Shown here one piece after another: positions 24,626 to 31,817 of a stretch of 38,341 bases of DNA. The first letter of the stretch is position 1. Every line of letters starts with the position of its first letter. The stretch covers positions 1 through 38,341 of IMG/VR virus record IMGVR_UViG_3300037585_003992. One strand, 5' to 3'. A program made the translations under genes and the position numbers. The DNA comes from a virus. The notes below the pieces were generated by a model that saw only the letters and a list, made by a program, of their open reading frames with translations, did not search any database and had not been told where the DNA came from.

Positions 24626-24921
24626 GCGTTGAGCACCTGCTCCAGGTCGCCCTGGAGTCGGACGACCCGCTGGAGCGGGCCCGCATCCTCAACAATGAGG
24701 TTCTGCCGGCTGTCGCTGAACTCCGCCAGTCGATCATCAAAGAGCGCGCCCTGTCGGTCAAAGAGGCATGCGATTTCGGCAACGGTGGTGATGGGTTTAC
24801 CTACTCTGAGGTAGCGAACGCCATGACCGTTTCCAAGCCCCTGGTGCAACAGATGGTTGCTTTGGCCAGGGAGATACACACCCTCAGGATGGTGTCGTCC
24901 ACCAATGGGAGTCTCCGGTAA
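24622..24921 (+). CDS. Helix-turn-helix protein
   Basis: 99 residues. The N-terminal half is helical (ERARILNNEVLPAVAELRQSII). Residues about 58-80 (GFTYSEVANAMTVSKPLVQQMVAL) fit an HTH with the second helix starting at SKPLV. The architecture, one long helix then an HTH, parallels the 85-residue protein at 29810. It might be a small transcription regulator or a sigma region-4 mimic. Confidence 0.6.
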   Translation: MSVEHLLQVALESDDPLERARILNNEVLPAVAELRQSIIKERALSVKEACDFGNGGDGFTYSEVANAMTVSKPLVQQMVALAREIHTLRMVSSTNGSLR

Positions 24922-25014
24922 GTGTGGGAGTGGGTTGGCTACTTCGGGCTGTTCATCTCAGCGGTGCTGGCGATGGCCCTCTATTTGGCGATGGTCAATG
25001 ACCGCAGGGACTGA
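24922..25014 (+). CDS. Very small single-span membrane protein
   Basis: 30 residues from GTG 24922, directly after the previous stop. Residues 4-25 (WVGYFGLFISAVLAMALYLAM) form one membrane span, with a charged C-terminus NDRRD placing that end in the cytoplasm. Could be a holin-like or membrane-anchoring peptide; it is too short to assign. Overlaps the next start by 17 bases. Confidence 0.5.
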   Translation: MWEWVGYFGLFISAVLAMALYLAMVNDRRD

Positions 25015-25198
25015 CCCCCTGGTTCGGGTAGACGACTCCGGTAAGGAGTGGAAGGTCACCAGGCTGCCTACAGAGATGCCCGAAGGACGCGACGAAAAAG
25101 GCCACCCGGTGAAGCCACAGCATGGTTCTTCGTACAAAGCCCGTATCAAAAAGCGCCTGGGGAGGAACCCCAAGAAGCGCGACAGGAGAAGGTTGTAG
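24998..25198 (+). CDS. Small basic protein
   Basis: 66 residues from ATG 24998. Strongly basic C-terminal half (SSYKARIKKRLGRNPKKRDRRRL), probably nucleic acid-binding. No family recognised. Its 3' end overlaps the -35 of the following promoter (TTGTAG at 25193-25198). Confidence 0.5.
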   Translation: MTAGTDPLVRVDDSGKEWKVTRLPTEMPEGRDEKGHPVKPQHGSSYKARIKKRLGRNPKKRDRRRL

Positions 25199-25227
25199 GT
25201 CTAGTCACCTAACGGTAGAGTGTGGGC
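25193..25227 (+). promoter_or_regulatory. Promoter with leaderless start
   Basis: TTGTAG (25193-25198), a 17-base spacer, TAGAGT (25216-25221), then six bases to ATG at 25228. Both hexamers and the spacing fit a sigma-70-type promoter, and the predicted start of transcription is the ATG itself. Confidence 0.65.
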
Positions 25228-25398
25228 ATGACAGACACCAAGACAGACACCAAGACATACATACTCGAACTCACCAAAACCGAACTGGACACGATGGAGA
25301 CGGCGCTCCTGATAGCGCAAGAATCTCGGGGTGACTTCACCATGGGCGCCTACCACCGACTTGATGGTCTCATCGAAAAAGTCCAGAAGGCCCGCTAG
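25228..25398 (+). CDS. Small acidic unknown protein
   Basis: 56 residues. Opens with a short repeat (TDTKTDTKT), then helical sequence (LELTKTELDTMETALLIAQES; YHRLDGLIEKVQKAR). No family recognised. It is the first gene of the transcript that carries the helicase; start fixed by the -10 six bases upstream. Confidence 0.65.
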   Translation: MTDTKTDTKTYILELTKTELDTMETALLIAQESRGDFTMGAYHRLDGLIEKVQKAR

Positions 25399-25400
25399 CG

Positions 25401-27629
25401 ATGACTGACACCATGACTCAAGACGAAACCAAAGAAGCCATCTGGATAGCCGTCGTCGCCCTTTCGGCGAACTGCGACGGGGCTCACGCCGAAGACGGCG
25501 TGGGGTTCAACGGAACGGATGCCCCGTTCGGTAACCGCGCCGCCGACATGATGCCCTCCCAATGGTCCGACGCACTCACCTACGAGGCGTACACCATGCT
25601 CGCCAAGTACCGCAAACAGTTGGAGGGCTACGGCTACGTCTATGACGAACTCCCTGTTCCGAAGAAGGTTCTAGGCGACGGCCGCGATGACGCTCGCCAG
25701 GCCGAGTACAAGCGCAAGGCAGCCGACTCCCGTGTCATCGACAAGATCGTCGATGGCCACTTCGTCGTCACAGCCACCTACGACGCCGCGCTGGTTGCCC
25801 AGTTGCGAAAGATCACCGGCGCCCACTGGGTGCCCGACGAGCAGAAGTGGCACGCCCCCGTCGAACAGGGGGCCAGGGTCCGCACGTTCGTTGAGACCAA
25901 CGGCTTCCGCACCACCCCTGAGGTCCAGGAACAACTCGACAAGTTCACCCCCGCCTCCAGCGAGGAACTGACCAAGGTCAAGCGGGAACTGTATTTCGAG
26001 GACGGGAAGTTCACCATGGACTTCGACTACGACCAGCACCTTGTCGCAGCCGTCAAAGACCTTGCTGGCCGACGGTGGGATACGAAGCGCAAGGTGTGGA
26101 CCCTGCCGGCCACGATGGCCCAGTCGGTGGTTGCCCTCGCCGTGAACTTTGACTTCAACTTCGACCCGACGATCCAGGCGCAGGCCATCGAGATGAACTC
26201 CAAGGCTGAGCGTCGCGCTGTCGCTTCTGAGGCCGACGCGTCGACTCTGCACATCCCAGGGATCGGCGATAGGCACCCCTTGACTGGTGCGAAGTTGACC
26301 ATGCACCCCTATCAGGTCGCAGGCGTCGCTTACGCCGTCGATACAAAGCGGTGCTTCATCGCTGACGAAATGGGCCTAGGGAAGTCATGTCAGTCGCTGG
26401 CCTCGGTCCAATACGAGCAGGCGTACCCCCTGCTGGTCGTGTGCCCTGCCACGTTGAAGAACAACTGGGAGCGCGAGGTCCGCATGTGGCTCCCAGGCAA
26501 GACCGTCCACATCGTCGACAACAAGGTCGGTGTGAAGAACTCGGACGTGGTGATTATCAACTACGACATCCTTGACAAGCAGAAGGACGCTCTCAACGCT
26601 GTCGGCTTCCAGTCGCTGGTGTTCGACGAGAGCCACTATGCCAAGAATGCCGCGGCGAAGCGCACGAAGGCGCTCAAGGAGATCGCTGAGGGCATCCCGT
26701 CGATGGTGCTGGCCCTCACCGGTACGCCCGTCCTGAATCGCCCTGTTGAGTTGGTCTCTCAGTTGGAGATTCTGGGGCGGATCGACGAGTTCGGTGGCCC
26801 GTGGAACTTCAAGAAGCGCTACTGCGACGCCCGCAGGAACGGCTATGGCTGGGACTTCGCTGGCGCTTCCAACACTGAGGAACTCAACGCTCTCCTGCGC
26901 CGCACCTGCTATGTGCGTCGCCAGAAGGAGGACGTGTTGAAGGAACTTCCGCCCAAGGCCAAGTACACCATTGAGGCTGACCTCTCGACTGCGAAGGCCA
27001 AGGAGTACAGGGCTATCGAGTCTGACACGATCGTGTGGCTCGCAGAAGAGGGCCGCAACTCCGAGTACGCCGACGCTCTGGCGAAGATCATGATTCTCAA
27101 GCGTCTCGCCGGCGAGGGCAAGGTCGATGCGGCGTGTGAGTGGATCGACACGTTCCTCGACAGCACCGACCGCAAACTGGTCGTGTTCGCCCATCACAAG
27201 GCGGTGGTGAACGCTCTGGCCGACAAGTACGGCGGGCTGAGGGTCGCCGGCGACGATTCGATGAAGGCCCGTCAGGAAGCGATCGACAAGTTCCAGGGCG
27301 ACGACGACGCCCGTGTGATCGTCCTGAATATGAAGGCCGGCGGTGTGGGCATTACGCTTACGGCCGCATCCGACGTGCTGTTCGTTGAGCAGGGCTGGAC
27401 CCCTGCCGAACATGACCAGGCCACTGATCGCTGTCACCGCATCGGGCAGGACGCCTCGGTGGTGTCATCGTGGTATCTGCTGGCTGACGGCACGATCGAC
27501 GACGACATCTTCGAGTTGATCGAGGCTAAGAGGTTGGTGGTGGACGCCGTGACCGACGGCGAGGACGATCTCGCCGTGTCAGTGATGAACGGCCTCATCG
27601 ACAAGTTGGTGAAGCGGGCCAATGACTGA
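25401..27629 (+). CDS. SNF2-family helicase, SMARCAL1-like
   Basis: 742 residues. The SF2 ATPase core is complete: Walker A DEMGLGKS (K328), motif Ia VVCPATLKNNW, Walker B DESH (D409), motif III LTGTP, motif V MKAGGVGITLT, and motif VI DQATDRCHRIGQ. N-terminal residues about 112-160 and 198-240 are two copies of a HARP-like module (HFVVTATYDAALVAQL / HWVPDEQKWHAP; DFDYDQHLVAAVK / WDTKRKVWTLP), the arrangement that makes SMARCAL1 an annealing helicase rewinding single strands. In a phage this may remodel forks or recombination intermediates. The stop overlaps the next gene by eight bases. Confidence 0.9.
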   Translation: MTDTMTQDETKEAIWIAVVALSANCDGAHAEDGVGFNGTDAPFGNRAADMMPSQWSDALTYEAYTMLAKYRKQLEGYGYVYDELPVPKKVLGDGRDDARQAEYKRKAADSRVIDKIVDGHFVVTATYDAALVAQLRKITGAHWVPDEQKWHAPVEQGARVRTFVETNGFRTTPEVQEQLDKFTPASSEELTKVKRELYFEDGKFTMDFDYDQHLVAAVKDLAGRRWDTKRKVWTLPATMAQSVVALAVNFDFNFDPTIQAQAIEMNSKAERRAVASEADASTLHIPGIGDRHPLTGAKLTMHPYQVAGVAYAVDTKRCFIADEMGLGKSCQSLASVQYEQAYPLLVVCPATLKNNWEREVRMWLPGKTVHIVDNKVGVKNSDVVIINYDILDKQKDALNAVGFQSLVFDESHYAKNAAAKRTKALKEIAEGIPSMVLALTGTPVLNRPVELVSQLEILGRIDEFGGPWNFKKRYCDARRNGYGWDFAGASNTEELNALLRRTCYVRRQKEDVLKELPPKAKYTIEADLSTAKAKEYRAIESDTIVWLAEEGRNSEYADALAKIMILKRLAGEGKVDAACEWIDTFLDSTDRKLVVFAHHKAVVNALADKYGGLRVAGDDSMKARQEAIDKFQGDDDARVIVLNMKAGGVGITLTAASDVLFVEQGWTPAEHDQATDRCHRIGQDASVVSSWYLLADGTIDDDIFELIEAKRLVVDAVTDGEDDLAVSVMNGLIDKLVKRAND

Positions 27630-28110
27630 CATCCCGAAGTGGCAACTAGCCATCACCGAACGGCAGCACCAGGTCAACGAAGAGGCCACTGCCTTGAGCC
27701 TCATGCTGGAGCACACCGACGATCACTGGGCAGCGACCATGGCCCTGGCCGAAGCGCAGTTCGGCAGCGAAGGCAACGATCCCGCCTTGACCGCGTCTAT
27801 GGCCCATCACGTGGCTGTGTCGATGCTGGCTTCGCTGTCGATGCAACTCAACAAGCGCCTCCAGGTCTTCTACGGCTGGGAGATGATGGACGAGTCGTCT
27901 GTCATCACCGTCGGCGACGAGGGCTTTGTGGCGCTCCATGGGGTGCTCCTGGACGACTCCAGGGACGCCGGCCTGGTCCTAATCACCGAGAAGCACCTGG
28001 ACGAGCCTGAGACTTATCCGCCGACGGTCCTCAGGTACTGCTCGATCTACAAGGCCAGGATCAACATGGAGCCTTGCGACTGGGAGGGGATGACCTCGTG
28101 TCGGCCATAA
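27622..28110 (+). CDS. Unknown protein
   Basis: 162 residues, no family recognised. The first 90 residues are helical (ITERQHQVNEEATALSLMLEH; HHVAVSMLASLSMQLNKRLQVF); the rest is mixed strand. No zinc or catalytic motif stands out. It overlaps the helicase end and closes the transcript. Its TAA stop is the first triplet of the 49-bp repeated promoter element. Confidence 0.6.
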   Translation: MTDIPKWQLAITERQHQVNEEATALSLMLEHTDDHWAATMALAEAQFGSEGNDPALTASMAHHVAVSMLASLSMQLNKRLQVFYGWEMMDESSVITVGDEGFVALHGVLLDDSRDAGLVLITEKHLDEPETYPPTVLRYCSIYKARINMEPCDWEGMTSCRP

Positions 28111-28162
28111 ATCCCCCAGTTTTGGGTGAGTTTGTAATGTCAACTGCCGGTAGGCTGTAGTC
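28108..28162 (+). promoter_or_regulatory. Repeated 49-bp promoter element, copy 1, leaderless
   Basis: From the stop codon TAA to TAGGCT (28151-28156) this element matches 39 of 49 positions with 36921-36969. Invariant blocks are TAAATCCCCCAGTTTT, TGTCAACTG and GGTAGGCT. Here TAGGCT is six bases from ATG 28163, so the transcript would be leaderless. The two outer blocks could be activator or repressor sites. Confidence 0.6.
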
Positions 28163-29365
28163 ATGGCTAGACCCATCGAACCTCACAACATTGGACCTTG
28201 TAAGGCAGCAGACGACCCTGGTGGATGCTCAGACGGCAAACTCCGCGCTGGGTATTGTCAGAGGCACTACACACGGCAATGGAGAACAGGCTCTCCCTAC
28301 CAAGCCCCAAAAGAGCCACCCGAGTCTGTGATGCTGGCAGCAGGGGTAACGCCACTGGTTCCGTACCCCGGTAACGGCGAACCCTGGTTGTGTCGCTGTG
28401 ATACTTGCAACCGTGAGGTCAGGCCGCGCCGGTCAAATGTCTACACACGGGGGGTCGCCTGCGCCTTGTGCACCGGCAAGACCGTTGACCCTAACGAATG
28501 CCTAGAAGTCATACGAGCAGCAGGGTTCACACCCCTAGAGCCATTCACCAACTCAGAGACACGCTGGGAATGTAGGTGTGATCGTTGCGGTCACCAAGTT
28601 GGGCTTCTAGTCCGAAACATCAGGAACGGTGGGGGGTGTGCCTACTGTGTTGGATGCCGAGTTGATCCAAATGAAGCGACGGAACACATGGAGGCAGCAG
28701 GGTTGACACCACTGGTTCCATACACGAACGCTCACACGCTTTGGTTGTGTCATTGCAACACTTGCGGCAGAGAAGTCGATCCGACCTACGCCGCAGTACG
28801 TCACCAGGGCGTGGGTTGTAGGTACTGCGCTGGATGCTGCGTTGTCCCAGAAGAAGCATTTGCGCTTATGGAGGCAGCAGGGTTCACCCCGCTAGAGCCG
28901 TACACCAGCACCAGCACCCCGTGGCCGTGTCGCTGCGAGGGCTGTGGCAAAACGTCTACACCGGCGTATGCCCACATCCGCACGGGTGGTGGGTGTAGGT
29001 ACTGCGCTAACTACGGGATTGACTGGGACCAACCGACCATCCTGTATCTGATACGCAACAAAGCCCAACGAGCGTTCAAGATCGGGATTACCAACGTCCA
29101 CAATACCGACCCATGCTATTCACGGCTTCGCCAACACGAGAAGTACGGGTGGGTGACAGTCAAGCAATGGGTCTTCGACCGTGGTGACACCGCCCTGGAG
29201 ACAGAGCAGGCCCTGTTGCGCTACTGGCGTAAGGACCTGGGGGCTCCAGAGGCGCTCTCCCGAGAGGACATGCCACAGGGAGGGTGGACTGAGACAGCGT
29301 CCACCCGCAAGGTCGGGCTCCAGCGAACAATCGACTACATCGAGGGACTAAGGGAGAAGGTCTGA
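28163..29365 (+). CDS. Four zinc-module GIY-YIG-type nuclease
   Basis: 400 residues. An N-terminal treble-clef-like unit (CKAADDPGGCSD ... GYCQRHYTRQW) is followed by four repeats of about 59 residues (about 55 to 290), each with AAGxTPLxPxT, then WxCxCxxCG, then GxxCxYC. The C-terminus (about 291-400) resembles a GIY-YIG nuclease: ILYLIRN, AFKIGIT, RLRQHEKYGW, and a Glu in ETEQALL. Zinc-ribbon arrays fused to such nucleases occur in actinobacterial and phage proteins and in mobile endonucleases. With its own promoter it may be a selfish endonuclease or a host-targeting nuclease. Confidence 0.7.
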   Translation: MARPIEPHNIGPCKAADDPGGCSDGKLRAGYCQRHYTRQWRTGSPYQAPKEPPESVMLAAGVTPLVPYPGNGEPWLCRCDTCNREVRPRRSNVYTRGVACALCTGKTVDPNECLEVIRAAGFTPLEPFTNSETRWECRCDRCGHQVGLLVRNIRNGGGCAYCVGCRVDPNEATEHMEAAGLTPLVPYTNAHTLWLCHCNTCGREVDPTYAAVRHQGVGCRYCAGCCVVPEEAFALMEAAGFTPLEPYTSTSTPWPCRCEGCGKTSTPAYAHIRTGGGCRYCANYGIDWDQPTILYLIRNKAQRAFKIGITNVHNTDPCYSRLRQHEKYGWVTVKQWVFDRGDTALETEQALLRYWRKDLGAPEALSREDMPQGGWTETASTRKVGLQRTIDYIEGLREKV

Positions 29366-29817
29366 TGGCGTCCGTTATCCGAGGTTTCCGCAACTGGGAG
29401 CGTTACAGCAAGATCAGCAACGCTTATCCATGGGGCGACTGGTTCGACGGCCAGCAATGGCGTCTAACCGAGGTCGATCTCCGAAACATGCCGTTTGACG
29501 ACCTGGCGCGGTACGCCCACAAGAAAGCCGCGCAGTTTGGCATCAAAGTGAAGTGCAAACGCATCGAATACTCGATGGAGGCCAAAAAGTACGTCGCGAT
29601 GGTCATGGAGGCCACTTGCCCGATGTGCAAAGCCATCCACAGCGATTTAGAGGCGAAAGGCAAGGGGAAACACGACTGCTTCCTCAATGGCTTCTCGCCG
29701 AAGTTCGATTCTGCCGCTTTTAGGCGGTCTAGGAGCGAATACCTGGGTCAGCGTCCCGCTGGCTTCGGTTACATAACAGTGGACGATGTCCACGGGAAGG
29801 AAGGCGAAAATGCCTAA
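29365..29817 (+). CDS. Unknown protein with a CxxC pair
   Basis: 150 residues starting one base before the previous gene's end. The opening WGDWFDGQQWRLTEVDL and following helical region (ARYAHKKAAQFGIKVKCKR) suggest a small folded domain; a CPMC pair lies near residue 95 and another Cys follows. No family recognised. Overlaps the next ATG by eight bases. Confidence 0.55.
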   Translation: MASVIRGFRNWERYSKISNAYPWGDWFDGQQWRLTEVDLRNMPFDDLARYAHKKAAQFGIKVKCKRIEYSMEAKKYVAMVMEATCPMCKAIHSDLEAKGKGKHDCFLNGFSPKFDSAAFRRSRSEYLGQRPAGFGYITVDDVHGKEGENA

Positions 29818-30067
29818 GAAACGAGCGACTGCTCAAGCCGACATCATAGAAAGGGTCCAGGAGAGCCACCGCGACGTAGTCCAGGCTCGAAACGACTACC
29901 ACGCGGCTCAGGACAACTACCTGCTGGTCTTGCGTGAAGCGAGGGAGGACGGGGAAACCCTAGAGAACCTCGCGGACGCCGTTGGGTGCTCCAAGCAGTG
30001 GGTCCACAAGTGGACAACCTTCGGGCGGGACCACAACAAGGTATACAGTGGGCAGGCTGTCGCCTAA
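29810..30067 (+). CDS. Small helix-turn-helix protein
   Basis: 85 residues from the ATG at 29810, chosen over 29786 for the AAGGAAGG just upstream. A long N-terminal helix (IIERVQESHRDVVQARNDYHAAQ) is followed by an HTH (DGETLENLADAVGCSKQWVHKW) like sigma region 4. Same two-part build as the protein at 24622. It precedes the ParB-type genes and may regulate them. Confidence 0.65.
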   Translation: MPKKRATAQADIIERVQESHRDVVQARNDYHAAQDNYLLVLREAREDGETLENLADAVGCSKQWVHKWTTFGRDHNKVYSGQAVA

Positions 30068-30075
30068 GGGGTCTT

Positions 30076-31383
30076 GTGTCGAAAATCGCTGTTGATCTGG
30101 AAGGGAATGCTGTCCCGATTGGCTCTATTCAGTCGCATCCGGCCAATCCTCGAAAAGGGGACATCCAGGGCATCGCTGAGAGCCTGAGAGTCAACGGGCA
30201 GTATTCCCCGGTCATCGTTGATGGTGAAGGCAACATTCTGGCAGGCAATCACACCTGGAGGGCCGCGAAGTTCCTCGGTTGGGACGAAATCGCGGTTCTC
30301 CAGGTGGATGTCGACGCCCAACAGGCCAAACGCATCCTTTTGTCCGATAATCGGACTTCCGATTTGGCGACTTATGACCGTCAGAGCCTCATTGAGTTGA
30401 TTGAGGCCATGAAACCCGATTTGGAGGGTTCCGGTTGGGATGAGAGGTCGTTGGAACGTCTTTACCAACTCGAAGAAGACCCCGAAGACCTCTTTTCGGG
30501 CGAAAAAGGCAAAACGAGCAAGTTGGGCGAGACAACGCGCAAAATCCATGTTGGGAAGAACCTCCTGATCGTCGATTCGGACCATTTCAAGGAGTGGTTC
30601 GAGGGTTTAGGCGAAAAAAGCGTCGCGGTGCTTACCATTCGGGAGCGTTTGGGTCTTACAGACGATCCAGAGCCAAAACCGGTCAAAACCGGCAAACGCT
30701 GGAGCAACATTTCGGGTCCGACACCCGTCCACGAGGCCCTAAACGGCTGTGTCCAGGTTCCGACGGATTCTTTGACCCCTCACCCCGAAAATGCCCGCCA
30801 GGGCGACGTAGGGGCCATTTCTGAGTCTCTAAGAGTGTCTGGGATGTACCGACCTCTCATTGTCCAGGAGTCTTCCAACTTGATTCTCAAGGGAAACAAC
30901 ACTTGGCAGGCTGTTAGGTCCCTGGGGTGGGAAACAGTGCCCGTCGTCTTCCTCGATGTCGATGACGAACAGGCAAAGAGGGTCATGCTGGCCGACAACC
31001 GCCTAGCGGACAAGGCCGGCTACTACAACACCGCTCTGGCGGAGGTCCTGATGGACCTTGACAGTCTCGACGGGACAGGATTCGCGCCTGGGGACATCGA
31101 CGACATCTTGAAAGACCTCCCGCAGGAGCGCGACCCGGCAGCAACCATCCACGCGCCGGCGAATGTGCGTAGGGTGGCGTCTGTCAAGATCGGAGCGATC
31201 GGTATTTCAGTTTGTGGCAAGCAATACGCCGATTGGGAACAGGACCTGATCGCTGAGGGTTACATGGGGAAAGAAGAACGCGGCCTTCGCATTGGGGAAC
31301 TACTCCAACTCGACCCTTCCTTGTTCGAGGTTTGGGCGTCGGTCGCTGACCCAACCACAGGCAATAAGGAGTTCGTGAAATGA
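30076..31383 (+). CDS. Protein with two tandem ParB-type units
   Basis: 435 residues from GTG 30076, with AAGGGG just upstream. Two ParB/Spo0J N-terminal-like domains: residues about 9-110 (HPANPRKGD, SLRVNGQYSPVIV, ILAGNHTWRA, QAKRILLSDNR) and about 226-335 (HPENARQGD, SLRVSGMYRPLIV, ILKGNNTWQA, QAKRVMLADNR). Each is followed by a similar tail of about 75 residues (HVGKNLLIVDSDHFKEWF / KIGAIGISVCGKQYADWE, both ending I..RL.L or I.ELL.L), so a whole unit of about 210 residues was duplicated. Free ParB domains in phages may bind DNA or hydrolyse CTP; phage ones also sit in DNA-modification loci. The second copy has Asn for His in GN(H/N)TW. Confidence 0.78.
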   Translation: MSKIAVDLEGNAVPIGSIQSHPANPRKGDIQGIAESLRVNGQYSPVIVDGEGNILAGNHTWRAAKFLGWDEIAVLQVDVDAQQAKRILLSDNRTSDLATYDRQSLIELIEAMKPDLEGSGWDERSLERLYQLEEDPEDLFSGEKGKTSKLGETTRKIHVGKNLLIVDSDHFKEWFEGLGEKSVAVLTIRERLGLTDDPEPKPVKTGKRWSNISGPTPVHEALNGCVQVPTDSLTPHPENARQGDVGAISESLRVSGMYRPLIVQESSNLILKGNNTWQAVRSLGWETVPVVFLDVDDEQAKRVMLADNRLADKAGYYNTALAEVLMDLDSLDGTGFAPGDIDDILKDLPQERDPAATIHAPANVRRVASVKIGAIGISVCGKQYADWEQDLIAEGYMGKEERGLRIGELLQLDPSLFEVWASVADPTTGNKEFVK

Positions 31384-31817
31384 GAGGTTTGATTCAGTCG
31401 ATCGTCCGAGTGTTCGACAACCTGTTGATGTACTTCTGCGCCATCATGCTCGGGGGTCTGCTCGCCCTGCTGGTGTACTTGATCCTGTTCGCCAGCCCTG
31501 CTGGGGCGCTCATCAACACGCCTGGGCAGGACGACGGCGGTTACATCCACATGACCCCCCAGGAGGTCGCCGTCAGGGTCAAGGACCTGTTCGCCGATCC
31601 GAACCGGCGGGGCTCTGAGACGCCAACCTTCTCCGATGACGGGACGATCGTCTTGTCGGGGACGCCGTACTGGCTTCTGATCGAGGCGGGCTTCTCCGAG
31701 TATTTCGTGTCCAGGTTTGACACGGTGCTCCGTTACGACGACCCGTTTTGGGCAGTGCAGGTCGCTGAGCACCCGACGTTCTCGGAGTGGCAGTATTCGT
31801 ATTCGCTAACGCGATGA
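31380..31817 (+). CDS. Membrane-anchored unknown protein
   Basis: 145 residues. Residues about 14-43 (LLMYFCAIMLGGLLALLVYLILF) are one strong membrane span or uncleaved signal, followed by ASPAGALI, where a signal peptidase could cut. The rest, about 100 residues, is soluble and mostly polar and would lie outside the membrane. No lysin motif. Overlaps flanking genes by four bases each (ATGA). Confidence 0.65.
   Translation: MRGLIQSIVRVFDNLLMYFCAIMLGGLLALLVYLILFASPAGALINTPGQDDGGYIHMTPQEVAVRVKDLFADPNRRGSETPTFSDDGTIVLSGTPYWLLIEAGFSEYFVSRFDTVLRYDDPFWAVQVAEHPTFSEWQYSYSLTR

Noticed and set aside
26385-27437. 350-residue minus-strand frame
   Set aside because: Antisense to the motif-complete SNF2 helicase; shadow frame.
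28113-28127. Rho-independent terminator (CCCA-GTTT-TGGG) after 28110
   Set aside because: The stem is only four pairs and is broken in the second copy of the element, while the sequence itself is conserved; a protein-binding or promoter role fits better.
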